The notes under the pieces were generated by a model, which was not told where the DNA came from, did no database searches, and worked only from the letters and a program-made list of their open reading frames with translations. 64,000 nucleotides of DNA from Dendrolimus kikuchii (Eukaryota; Arthropoda; Insecta; Lepidoptera; Lasiocampidae), in NCBI GenBank assembly GCA_019925095.2, contig CM034389.1, forward strand, positions 2,006,001 through 2,070,000, read 5' to 3'. Below, one piece after another: positions 10,619 through 20,762 of the stretch. Position numbers and translations under genes: made by a program. Each line of letters begins with the position of its first letter. Position 1 is the first letter of the stretch.

Positions 10619-10908
10619 TGTTACGAGTTGCAGGACTCGAATTAAAATAACGTTGGAATTATTAAAGAGTTTATTACAAACACGTATAAACACGCGCAAA
10701 GTACGTCACTAAATAGATTACCGTACACACGTCTTACTTCGCTTGTGGTCATCTCTCAATTGGGGCCTTGCTTTATACTGTACAAATGAAATATGACTCC
10801 TCGGCCGCGTGGACCGAATTTCCTAGAATCACACCTGGCTAATCACCATAAAATATTAAAATACACAATGGGCTGTTTTTCTAATCACAAATTTTAAACA
10901 ATAATAAT
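10619..10908 (-). mobile_element. Solo LTR fragment, TGTTAC...GTAACA family
   Basis: Starts TGTTACGAGTTGCAGG and matches, in reverse orientation, the 3' half of the LTRs at 24.4 and 53.1 kb (AAATTCTA/ATAACACG poly(A) region, then CACAATGGGCTGTTTTTCTAA). The opposite terminus is lost. Confidence 0.6.
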
Positions 10909-11077
10909 TCGCTTCTTGATATATTATATTGACTTGCTCTTAGGATTTTTTTTTTTACAAGTGACATAAACAAAACAATAAAATCATATTACATATAAAT
11001 TTAAATTATGACAAGCATGAGTTATATTTTTATTTTAATCAAAAAGTTAACAAAATACTTATACTGTTTATTCTATG

Positions 11078-11527
11078 GAAGAGAGAGCATGAAAGTAGAG
11101 TAAACGCGGTTGAGATGCGAGCACTGCGCAAAATCTGCGGAGTGACGCTCGCGGACCGCGTTCGTAATACCGAAGTAAGAAAGAGAGTTGGTCTGAAAGA
11201 GAGTGTCAGGCTGAAGGTAAGGAAAGGAATGCTCCGGTGGTTCGGGCATGTGGAAAGAATGCATGATGAAAGAATGACTAAACAGATATACAATGCAAAA
11301 GTGGATGGATGCAGTAGTCGTGGAAGGCCACGACACACCTTCCATGATCAAATTGATCGTGTACTAGCGGAGGGTGATGTCAGGAGCCTTAAGAACAGAC
11401 GAGTGTGCATGACAAGAGTTATGAATGTCAAAGAAGCAAGTGAGGTGTGTAAGAATGGGCCTAAATGGCGCTCTGTTGTTCGTGCCTACTCCGCAAGGGA
11501 ACTGGCGTGAAGTTATGTATGTATGTA
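11078..11527 (+). mobile_element. RTE-like LINE, 5'-truncated, with 13-bp TSD
   Basis: Encodes ~145 C-terminal codons in frame (HESRVNAVEMRALRKICGV ... SARELA stop) plus the TATG tail. Perfect TSD tgtttattctatg at 11065-11077 and 11528-11540. It is one of the least damaged copies, so probably recent. Confidence 0.92.
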
Positions 11528-11603
11528 TGTTTATTCTATGTAGGCATATATTATAATTTACAAATTAAACAGTTTTAAAATAAACTCATTAAAATATTCG
11601 GGT

Positions 11604-11792
11604 TGTTAGGTGGTAGGGCATTTGCCCGACTGGATGGCTACCACCCCTGGTCTAAATCCAATCTCCCTTAAGAGAGCAGCAGCGCACTTGTAGCACCTTC
11701 GGTGTTGCAAATGTCCATAGGCGATGGTAACCGCTTTCCATCAAGTGGGCCGTCTGCCTGTCTGCTGAACTCCTGCAAAAAAAAAAAAAAAA
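11604..11792 (+). mobile_element. LINE-S copy, short form with internal deletion
   Basis: Begins at AGGTGGTAGGGC, the short-form start, and lacks about 55 bp between CCTGGTCTAAA and CTCCCTTAAG. Ends in an A-run. Confidence 0.85.
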
Positions 11793-11944
11793 GACAATAC
11801 AATATGCGGTCTTATTGCTATTAGCGATTTGTTCCACACAACCTTTGGATGGTCAAGAAGTTTGATAAGAACAGAGGTATGTTGCATTATTTTCACTACC
11901 GAATCAGGATCTTACAAATATATATCTACATGATATAACATACA

Positions 11945-12385
11945 TCTATATATATATAAAAATCAATTGCTGTTCGTTAGTCTCACTAAAACTCGAGAAC
12001 CGCTGGACTGATTTGGCTAATTTTGGTTTTGATTTATTTGTGGAAGTCCAGGGAAGGTTTAAAAGGTGAGTAAATATGAAAGAAATGCTTGGAATATAGT
12101 AAAAACAACAATTTCGCTTTCCCTTCAAAACTATTCCTACCTGTCAAACATTTGATGTTCGTACCATCGTTTAGAAATCATTTAAATTTACAAGTCGTTC
12201 AGAAATGAAATTAAATTTAAAAGTGAAGTATTTTTTTAATATTTTTGGTTTTGAATGTCGAACGTTTGATGTTCGTTCCGGTTAAGTTTTGACCACATTT
12301 TTGTACTAAAATTGAAACATTCTGATTATCATTCAGCTTTTGTATTTTGATTTTGAGGCGGTACGAAGTTTGCCAGGTCAGCTAG
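11945..12385 (+). mobile_element. Non-autonomous Helitron, CTGACCCGGCAAAC family
   Basis: A|TCTATATATATATAAAAATC at the left and GCCAGGTCAGCTAG|T at the right. Relative of 7070-7367, which lies in the opposite direction. Confidence 0.8.
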
Positions 12386-12660
12386 TACATTAACCCTTTA
12401 GCTCACTATTAGCACATATGTGTCCGCGATGAGAGTGCAGATCGCGTTTGTGCACGTGATCGGCAATTGTCTTGTTGTCTCACTCTGTTTATATAGGAGT
12501 TGTATGATTTGTATGAAATGGGTATATTTTCTTGGTATATTACGAGATAGTGATAGTGTTAGTCTTGCGGCTTTTTGGTATATCGATAAGTGTATTGATA
12601 ATTGTCTTAAGAGTTAATAAATTAACTAAATGCTTTTATTGAATTAATGTATTTTATTTA

Positions 12661-12974
12661 TATCCGTGCAGGAACGGAGAAAGAATACAATTTCCTGCGG
12701 CCGGGCGGCCTGTCGTAAGAGGCGACTTAACAACCCACAGCCAGGTGGTAGGACATTTACCCGACAGGATGGCTAACACCCCTGGTCTAAAGTATGTCGC
12801 CATAACAACCTTCGAGTTGTGTTCCGGCATTAGTGAACAGGTTCCAGTTTCCCTTAAGAGAGCAGCAGCGCATTTGTAGCACCTTTGGTGTTGCAAATGT
12901 CCATAGGCAATGGTGACCGCTTTCCATCAAGCGGGCCATTTGCCTGTCTGCTGATATCCTGCAATAAAAAAAAA
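12661..12974 (+). mobile_element. LINE-S copy, long form
   Basis: Complete from TATCCGTGCAGG to the A-tail, which runs into a short TA repeat. Confidence 0.92.
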
Positions 12975-13052
12975 TATATATATATTTATTTTACACAGCC
13001 GTAGGTGATTCTTCTCTGCTGTCTCTACACCTACACGAACAACTAACGACGC

Positions 13053-13366
13053 GGAGTTTTTGGCGGGAACTGAAAGATGTTGTGGTGTGCAGTTTTATTT
13101 TCTAAAAATGTGTAAAATTACTCTAAAATGAACAATAGTTGTAGGATATTGAGTATTGAGTAGTAATTATGTGTTTTGTGAGAAATGTGAACTGTAATGT
13201 CAAATGTGGCCTTTTGTGTTGTCACAAGAACTCCGTTGAATGGCACTAGCTGATAACCTACAGTTCAGCTGTGCTACACATAGGTTTAAGAAAATGAAGA
13301 AACTACATTGAATCTAAGATCTGGCTTAAAGGCCTAGCTGCCAAGCCATAAAATCCAAAAAAAAAA
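13053..13366 (+). mobile_element. SINE-like retroposon with GGCGGGAACT head, poly(A) tail
   Basis: Starts GGAGTTTTTGGCGGGAACTG and ends GGCCTAGCTGCCAAGCCATA plus an A-run. Perfect TSD aactaacgacgc at 13041-13052 and 13367-13378. The same 5' base as the copy at 6704 argues for a defined transcription start rather than random truncation. TTTTGGCGGGAA at the head resembles an E2F-binding consensus (inference). Confidence 0.85.
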
Positions 13367-13378
13367 AACTAACGACGC

Positions 13379-13856
13379 ACTGTTCCGACGAGAAAATGTC
13401 TCACTCAGAATACCGTCGCAGATATTGCGTAGACCACCTCCTGCTTCTGCCGTGCTCACCTCCGAATTTACCGCGCGTAGCTCGCTTCAGGATCTCCTCT
13501 AAACTCCTTCACTCAATTGCCCACTAAACTTGTCATTTTCTTCTACTATACTCTTCTTCCAACTCTCTAAACTTGTACTTGTCACTTTGCTGTCTTCAAC
13601 TGAAGAATCTTCTGGAACCCATAATTTAGATCTTCTTTTTTTTATTCTTTTATTTACTGTCTGTCCCTTTCTAAACATCTATCACTGTCTTTTCCTTCCT
13701 GAACTTTAGATTCTAGAATTTTTGTTCATCATCTATCCCTTTCTAAAATGTATCTGTCCTTGTCTTTTGCTTCCAGAAACTTCTGCAATTTACTAAAACT
13801 TCTCAAACCAACTAAATCGTTCCACCATCATTCGGCGCATTATAAAAATTATACTA
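13379..13856. other. Pyrimidine-rich non-coding DNA
   Basis: No gene or clear repeat end. The plus strand is rich in CTTCT/TTTCT words (e.g. TGTCCTTGTCTTTTGCTTCC), with several partial self-similarities (ATCTATCCCTTTCTAA, ATCTATCACTGTCTT), suggesting a decayed tandem pattern. Confidence 0.35.
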
Positions 13857-14091
13857 TTTTTTTTTATTGGAGAGGAGATCAGCAGACAGGCAGACGGCCC
13901 ACTTGATGGAAAGCGTTTACTATCGCCTATAAACATTTGCAACACCAATGGTGCTACAAATGCGCTGCTGCTCTCTTAAGGGAAACTGGAGCCTGGTCAC
14001 TAATGCCGGAACACAACTCAGGGTTGTTATGGCGACATACTTTAGACCAGGGGTGGTAGCCATCCAGTCAGGCAAATTCTCTACCGCCTGG
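13857..14091 (-). mobile_element. LINE-S copy, short form
   Basis: From poly(A) to the sharp endpoint CTACCGCCTGG, equivalent to CCACCTGG in other short forms. Confidence 0.88.
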
Positions 14092-14496
14092 CAAATAAAT
14101 ATATCTCACTAATAAGATATATCTCTGTAAAAGTGTTACACGAAAGAAAATGCTATTGAATTATTTGAAAACCACTTACCACAAGCGTTTGCGTTTGGAC
14201 CGTTCCTAATCCGGACGTAGTTGTCGCGCTCCGATCCGACTTCCGTCGCCCACGACACATTATCCCGCTTCCGCCGGTAGTGGTCTGAACCAGCTTAATA
14301 TCCTGGCCAGCACGCTCCGTATAGATAAACCCTGAAAACATTCTATAGAGGGCTTAAGAGTGGTTTTTTACACTTTTTAACCGACTTTAAAAAAGAGGAT
14401 GGTCTCATCTCATCCGTATATTAGAGTTTGGTTTTTGGAGATTATGATACACCACTTTGGAGGTGAAGATACGTCTCCTATTATCTGTCTACCTAA

Positions 14497-14705
14497 TCTT
14501 AATATATATAAATTACGTGTCACGTTGTTTGTCCGCGATGGACTCCTAAACTACTTGACGGATTTTAATCAAATTTGCACACCGTGTGTAGTTTGATCCG
14601 ACTTGAAAGATAGGATAGCTTACATTTGGACCCGGTAGGTGGCGCTGCAATCGGGTTCTAAATTTTATTTCTTCAGGGCAGAGTAACGTCTGCCGGGACA
14701 GCTAG
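14497..14705 (+). mobile_element. Non-autonomous Helitron
   Basis: Begins TCTTAATATATATAAATTACG and ends GTCTGCCGGGACAGCTAG|T. Sister of 1822-2081. Directly followed by another Helitron. Confidence 0.8.
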
Positions 14706-15916
14706 TATAAATATAAAAATGAATCATAGAAATGTATGTACGCCCATAACTTGAGAACGACTTTACCGATTTTGATGAAATTTTGTGTGTGTTTGAGCGG
14801 AATCCCGGATGGTTTAGATTCGCAATTAGAACCAACGGGTGGCACTGAGAATGGGTTCTAGAATCCTCCTAATCACCTGGAGCGATTTTGGTGATTTTGT
14901 TTTTGTGTGTTTGAGTGGGTTCCCGGATGGTTTAGATTCGCAATTAGAACCAACGGGTGGCACTGAGAATGGGTTCTAGAATCCTCCTAATCACCTGGAG
15001 CGATTTTAGTGATTTTGTTTTTGTGTGTTTGAGTGGGTTCCCGGATGGTTTAGATTCGCAATTAGAACCAACGGGTGGCACTGAGACTGGGTTCTAGAAT
15101 CCTCCTAATCACCTGGAGCGATTTTGGTGATTTTGTTTTTGTGTGTTTGAGTGGGTTCCCGGATGGTTTAGATTCGCAATTAGAACCAACGGGTGGCACT
15201 GAGAATGGGTTCTAGAATCCTCCTAATCACCTGGAGCGATTTTGGTGAATTTGGTTTTGTGTGTTTGAGTGGGTTCCCGGATGGTTTAGATTCGCAATTA
15301 GAACCAACGGGTGGCACTGAGAATGGGTTCTAGAATCCTCCTAATCACCTGGAGCGATTTTGGTGAATTTGGTTTTGTGTGTTTGAGTGGGTTCCCGGAT
15401 GGTTTAGATTCGCAATTAGAACCAACGGGTGGCACTGAGAATGGGTTCTAGAATCCTCCTAATCACCTGGAGCGATTTTGGTGAATTTGGTTTTGTGTGT
15501 TTGAGTGGGTTCCCGGATGGTTTAGATTCGCAATTAGAACCAACGGGTGGCACTGAGAATGGGTTCTAGAATCCTCCTAATCACCTGGAGCGATTTTGGT
15601 GAATTTGTTTTTGTGTGTTTGAGTGGGTTCCCGGATGGTTTAGATTCGCAATTAGAACCAACGGGTGGCACTGAGAATGGGTTCTAGAATCCTCCTAATC
15701 ACCTGGAGCGATTTTGGTGAATTTGTTTTTGTGTGTTTGAGTGGGTTCCCGGATGGTTTAGATTCGCAATTAGAACCAACGGGTGGCACTGAGAATGGGT
15801 TCTAGAATCCTCCTAATCACCTGAGGCGATTTTGGTGAATTTGGTTTTGTGTCATGAAACAAAGTCTTTTAGGAATTTAGAAAATATGGCGATACGAAGT
15901 TCGCCGGGTCAGCTAG
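14706..15916 (+). mobile_element. Helitron carrying a nine-unit 118-bp minisatellite
   Basis: The 5' end reads TATAAATATAAAAATGAATC directly against the CTAG of the preceding element; the usual leading TC is not visible. The 3' end is TACGAAGTTCGCCGGGTCAGCTAG|T. Almost all of the interior is the tandem array at 14774-15850. It fits a non-autonomous Helitron whose internal module was amplified. Confidence 0.72.
14774..15850 (+). repeat. 118-bp tandem array, about 9 units
   Basis: AGCGATTTTGG/TGATTT recurs at 14881, 14999, 15117, 15235, 15353, 15471, 15589, 15707 and 15825, an exact 118-bp period. Units differ by only a few bases (GAATGGG/GACTGGG, TGATTTTGTTT/TGAATTTGGTT). Variants cluster: units 1-4 mostly have TGATTTTGTTT and later units TGAATTTG, so amplification was local and stepwise. 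No spacers, so not a CRISPR array. Confidence 0.95.
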
Positions 15917-16006
15917 TTATATTATAAAGCTCGAATCTACAGGAATTTAGAGACGAAGAGACACCACTATCAGGAATAATCTATATTTACTTTATGAGAC
16001 GCGTAA

Positions 16007-16185
16007 CAAGTAGTAGTAGTTGTATTCGCCACAAAGGCAGGCAAAGGAATATTTAGTCCATACAGCCAATTCTGACGTTTAAGTCTTCGTATAGTAGCAC
16101 TGTTGTATTGTAGGCTACAACCAACGCCATTTTTGAAAATAAAACTGCACAGCACAACGTCCCCTTTAGTTCCCGCCAAAAACTT
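16007..16185 (-). mobile_element. SINE-like retroposon with GGCGGGAACT head, CTA-repeat tail
   Basis: On the minus strand it starts AAGTTTTTGGCGGGAACTAA, shares about 55 bp of head with the elements at 6704 and 13053, then diverges and ends in (CTA)n instead of an A-tail. Perfect 9-bp TSD gacgcgtaa at 15998-16006 and 16186-16194. Confidence 0.8.
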
Positions 16186-16388
16186 GACGCGTAATAAAAC
16201 ATGACATTAAAGAAGTTATAATGAAATATAGATCATAGATTATTAATATCTTACACTCTAGTGTTGCCACACTAAAAAAAATTATAGTGGCGAGTAAGAG
16301 CGCCACGGGTTGATGAAAGTTAATGTTAGAATTATTTACGAACTCTTTACATGGCAATGTTGATACCAATGACAGTTTTCCAAAACAC

Positions 16389-16711
16389 TTTTTTTTATTT
16401 TTTATTGCATGAGTTCAGCAGACAGGCAGACGGCCCACTTGATGAAAAGCGGTTACTATCGCCTATGGACATTTGCAACACCAAAGGTGCTACAAATCGC
16501 TGCTGCTCTCTTAAGGGAGACTGGAACCTGGTCACTAATGCCGGAACACAACTTTGTTGTGGGTTATTATGGCGACATACTCTAGACCAGGGGTGGTAGC
16601 CATCCAGTCAGGCAAACGCCTTACCACCTGGCTGTGGGTTGTTTTGTCGCCTCTTACAACAGGCCGCCCGGCCGCAGGAAATTGTATTCTTTCTCCATTC
16701 CTGCACGGATA
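16389..16711 (-). mobile_element. LINE-S copy, long form
   Basis: From poly(A) to TATCCGTGCAGG, with a small rearrangement (TTGTTGTGGG replacing CAAGG) in the middle. Confidence 0.9.
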
Positions 16712-16867
16712 GACTGTTGTTTATACTGCAATTTTTACTATGTTGGTTGTTGCATTTACGAGCTTAGAAGGTGAATGTAACGTATGGGGGTAGTGAATTA
16801 ATTTTAACTTTAGGTTTGTAGACAACATATTATATAACTTACTGGCCAAATTGTTAGATTTATATAT

Positions 16868-17309
16868 TGTTACGAGTTACAGGATTGACTCGAATTAAAA
16901 ATGCCGTTAGAATTTATTAGAACTATACAAACACGTATAACACAGGTACAAATATAACTGAACACAATCAGTTCAAACGTAATGCGCGATTCAATAACAC
17001 GCGCAAAGTCCGTCACTATATAGGTTATCGAATGTACACAAGTCTCGCCTTGATCGTGGTTCTCGTTAGACTGCCCCCTCTCTCCATCCTGCCGTCGTTT
17101 TATACTTCACAAATACAAGTGTGCCCGCCCGTATCGTCGACTTATTTTCCTAAACATCGTAATCCGCACACCTCGCTAATTATGTCTGCAAATGGCTAGA
17201 AGCGAGTACAATGGAACACAGGGTCGTATGCCAATAAATAAGTAAACAAAAGAAGTCCAAATGCGGGAAGGTAAGAAACTGCAGGTGTGAATCGGTCTTT
17301 ATCGTAACA
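16868..17309 (-). mobile_element. Solo LTR, TGTTAC...GTAACA family
   Basis: 442 bp with termini TGTTACGAG and CGTAACA, flanked by the 4-bp repeat atat on both sides. Read on minus it contains a TATA-like CTATATAG and the poly(A)-site words TTCTAATAAATTCTA shared with the copies at 24.4 and 53.1 kb. No internal gag/pol next to it, so it is the product of LTR-LTR recombination. Superfamily (Ty3 or Pao) not determined. Confidence 0.72.
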
Positions 17310-17326
17310 ATATATTGAATAGAATA

Positions 17327-18262
17327 TGCCCGCGACTTCGTCCACGCTTGACTTGAAATTCCCGTGGGATTCCCGGGAATACAATATACTGCAGCTATCG
17401 TTTTAGTGAAAACTGTGTCGGAATAAGGTAATCTTTATGCACTCAAACAATTACAAATTGCTCTCAGGAAAATTCTCGGGATGAAAAACACTACACATTT
17501 TATTACATAAAATTTGCCATCGATCAGCGAAGAAATCACATTGGAATTCGTTTTTATTTAATCTGGTCATTTTAGAAAAAGTCCCGCAGTATATCCAGGG
17601 TTAAAGTAGCGCAAACAGTAATGTCACTCAAGGAGGCCGCAGAACGTGATAGGGAGAGAAATCCTGCAGCGCGTGCTAATGCGTCTTCTCGAGGTCGCCG
17701 GCCTTCAGCTGGCACCCGGAGAGGCAGGTACATGCATTACTTCCCTCCCTGAGTTAGGTTCCGTTTACCGCGGGGGGCCTTTAGCTTGCTAGGAGAGCAA
17801 AGGACCTTCTACCCCCGCACAACGAAGTGGGGTGTGTTCTCCCAGGGCACACTCCAGGCACTTTATTGTGCTGGATCGGCTGGGCATAACTATGTTCTAA
17901 ATCTCAGCCTTTCCAACACATACAAAGCGCAGGGTTTTTAGTGGGTATTGGGGTTGCTCGCTCGTGTAGTAACGCTCGGAGTCTTCCACACTATTCTGTG
18001 ACGTCGATCGCGGACGCCCCCGACCGACGCGTGTCGTTTCCCTAGCAACGACCCAGTTTGTGCGTAAATCGGTTAAGCATTTTCCCTCGCCTCAAAACAA
18101 AAAAAAAAAAGCGCAAATAAGTCTAAGAATTTGCTGTGGATCAGCGAAAACCACATCGAAATCGGCCCAGTAGGTTTTACGTGAATCCCGAACAAACCGA
18201 CAAACAAAAAGGAATCTCAAAAATATTTGCATCGTGTTCTCCATCGTTCATATTATTACAGT
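17327..18262. repeat. Dispersed repeat split by an R1 fragment
   Basis: Outer parts (CCCGCGACTTCGTCCACG ... CCCGCAGTATATCCAGGG and GTCTAAGAATTTGCTGTGG ... GCATCGTGTTCTCC) match the repeat at 4590-4910. The R1 fragment at 17616-18109 lies between them. Confidence 0.65.
17616..18109 (+). mobile_element. R1-clade LINE, 5'-truncated, with 8-bp TSD
   Basis: Starts just before the last ~43 codons of an R1-type ORF2 (MSLKEAAERDRERNPAARAN ... YMHYFPP stop at 17750-17752), continues through ~345 bp of 3' UTR containing GGTTTTTAGTGGGTATTGGG, and ends in poly(A). TSD agcgcaaa at 17608-17615 and 18110-18117. The KEAAERxRE motif is shared with the fragments at 25.5 and 36.5 kb. Confidence 0.88.
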
Positions 18263-18423
18263 ATATTCCAGTTTCTTTTTTCTTTTCCACCTACCTCTTT
18301 ATACTTTGACATTGGCAAAATGAATGTCATTTGCATCGAAGCCAAATACATAAAAAAAGGTATGGGCTATTGTTAGCCAGATCTTGAAAAATAAAAACTA
18401 ATGAGGTGTCTTTGGGATACCTG

Positions 18424-19041
18424 TTTGGAACGAAGTTCTCCTAAAATGTCTTAAAAATTCTCAAAACGTCTCAAAAAGTGTGTTTATAAGCATCGAAACC
18501 CATCGAAATTTTATCAACAATCTATGTATGGAAATACATAAACAAACAGTATCAAAAACAGCGTATATTACACTAATTGATATTATTTTAGATTTTATTT
18601 CATTGCATTAAAGTTGAAATTGTATAATAATAATTAGTGAAGGAATTGTATTTTTTTTTCAAGTTATAATAATATTTTTTATTATTAACAAATATAAAAT
18701 AATATAAACTTAATCAGTAGGCTCAATTTTAGTAATAATTGGCTTGTGGTAAATGAAGTAGGAAACATATGTTTGGGATTCTATTTTTTATTATTTATTA
18801 TGTACAAAAAACCTGTATACACTCAACAAAAATAATCGTCGCGACACCACACTGTTCAATGCGAAATAGAAAGACGAAACGAAAATAACTGGCTTGCTTT
18901 CTATGAAAGAGAGAGACAGACAGAGAAACACGCGCACGCCGCACGGCTTACTACTATAGCAAAAAGTGTCGTTACAACTTTTGGTCTTATTTTTTTCCGT
19001 CTAGCCCCCTTTCGCAACGCGCTATAGGGAACTTCGTTCCA
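18424..19041. mobile_element. Candidate non-autonomous DNA transposon with TTGGAACGAAGTTC ends
   Basis: TTTGGAACGAAGTTCTCC at the left and GGGAACTTCGTTCCAAG at the right are 15-16 bp inverted repeats about 0.6 kb apart. The interior is AT-rich with no ORF. No target duplication identified. Confidence 0.55.
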
Positions 19042-19283
19042 AGAAAACATAATGACGTTTCCGACAAGCACTTGCCCATTTTTGAAGAACTAATGCAACG
19101 GTAAGCAAAATTAGGCGATACAGAAACACTTATAGCCACCATTGTTTAAAATTGGGTTCCATTAGATCGACGTGAAGAAACCATTGAAAACACCTTGTCT
19201 ATGGAGTGCTTTGTTCGAGTATTCAATGGGACACATAATGATTGGAACAGTGAAAGTTTTTTAGTTTATGTTCAAGAGATGTC

Positions 19284-19600
19284 TTTTTTTTTGTTTTTTT
19301 ATTGCAGGAGATCAGCAGACAGACGGCCCACTTGATGGAAAGCGGTTACCATCGCCTATGGACATTTGCAACACCAAAGATGCTACAAATGCGCTGCTGC
19401 TCTCTTAATGGAAACTGGAACCTGGTCACTAATGCCGGAACACAACTCAAGGTTGTTATGGCGACATACTTTAGACCAGGGGTGGTAGCCATCCAGTCGG
19501 GCAAATGCACTACCACCTGGCTGTGGGTTGTTAAGTCGCCTCTTACGACAGGCCGCCCGGCCGCAGGAAATTGTATTCTTTCTCGGTTCCTGCACGGATA
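19284..19600 (-). mobile_element. LINE-S copy, long form, inside duplication unit A
   Basis: Complete from poly(A) to TATCCGTGCAGG. Unit B has the uninterrupted sequence GTTCAAGAGATGTCTATGGTAG at the matching point, so this insertion followed the duplication. No obvious TSD; short extra sequence (AATGGTTTAC) at the right edge. Confidence 0.92.
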
Positions 19601-19682
19601 AATGGTTTACGGTAGTGATAAATAAAGTAGTGACCTAAATTACTTTTCCTCGTTTCTGTTACAATACCTTTAATATTTTTGT

Positions 19683-20227
19683 ACGTACATACATACATAA
19701 CTTCACGCCAGTTCCCTTGCGGGGTAGGCACGAACAACAGAGCGCCATTTAGGGCCATTCATACACACCTCACTTGCTTCTTTGACACTCATAACTCTTG
19801 TCATGCACACTCGTCTGTTCTTAAGGCTCCTGACATCACCCTCCGCTAGTACACGATCAATTTGATCATGGAAGGTGTGTCGTGGCCTTCCACGAATTCT
19901 GCATCCAACCACTTTTGCATTGTATATCTGTTTAGTCATTCTTTCATCATGCATTCTTTCCACATGCCCGAACCACGGGAGCATTCCTGTCCTTACCTTC
20001 ACCCCGACACTTTCTTTCAGAACGACTCTCTTTCTTACTTCGGTATTACGAACGCGGTCCGCGAGCGTCACTCCGCAGATTTTGCGCAGTGCTCGCATCT
20101 CAACCGCGTTTACTCTACTTTCATGCTCTCTCTTCCATACCCAACTCTCGCTTCCATTCGTGAGCGTAGGTACCAGCACCGCGTTGTGTATGGCGAGCTG
20201 GGCCTTCTAGCTGAGGTTCTTAGCGCC
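19683..20227 (-). mobile_element. RTE-like LINE, 5'-truncated, inside unit A, with 12-bp TSD
   Basis: Encodes about 158 codons (MLVPTLTNGSESWVWKREHE ... YPARELA stop) plus TATG tail. Perfect TSD taatatttttgt at 19671-19682 and 20228-20239. Unit B keeps the single unoccupied target (TTAATACTCTTGTGTAG). Confidence 0.93.
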
Positions 20228-20437
20228 TAATATTTTTGTGTAGTCCAATATAATAATGTACATATTACGGGCAATTTGATCAATCCGGTCACTATGACAT
20301 ATGACCGGTCTGTATACATAACGCCCGTATCAAGTGGGCAGTATAAATAAAATTGCATTAATCACTTTTCCCGGTCAATATGAATGACAACCTTATCTTG
20401 GGCAATATAATAAAATATAAACGAACTGTAGTTTTTC

Positions 20438-20721
20438 ATCCGTGCAGGAACGGGCGGCCTGTCGTGAGAGGTGACAAAACAACTCACAGCCAGGTGGTAC
20501 GGTATTTGCCCGACTGGATGGCTACCACCCCTGGTCTAAAGTATGTCGCCATAACAACCTTGAGTTGTGTTCCGACATCAGTGACCAGGTTCCAGTCTCC
20601 CATAAGAGAGCATCAGCGCAATTGTAGCACCTTTGGTGTTGCAAATGTCCATAGGCGATGGTAACCGCATTCCATCAAATGGGCCGTTGGCCTGTCTGCT
20701 GAACGCCTGCAATTAAAAAAA
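20438..20721 (+). mobile_element. LINE-S copy, diverged, duplicated copy A
   Basis: Starts ATCCGTGCAGGAACGG but lacks the AGAAAGAATACAATTTCCTG stretch. Its twin at 21253 has the same deletion and shared variants (CATCAGCGCAATTG, GAACGCCTGC), so this insertion predates the tandem duplication. Confidence 0.9.
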
Positions 20722-20762
20722 CAAGATTTTGTTTACTAAATGAGGTTAGGGTATAGTTTTAT

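Larger units (their letters stand above)
19068..20762. repeat. Tandem duplication unit A (with two later insertions)
   Basis: About 820 bp of core sequence also present in unit B (20763-21579), here enlarged by a LINE-S copy and an RTE-like copy. Both unit starts and the end of unit B share AGCACTTG. Confidence 0.9.

Noticed and set aside
14774..15850. CRISPR-like array
   Set aside because: Units are contiguous 118-bp repeats without spacers, in a eukaryotic Helitron.
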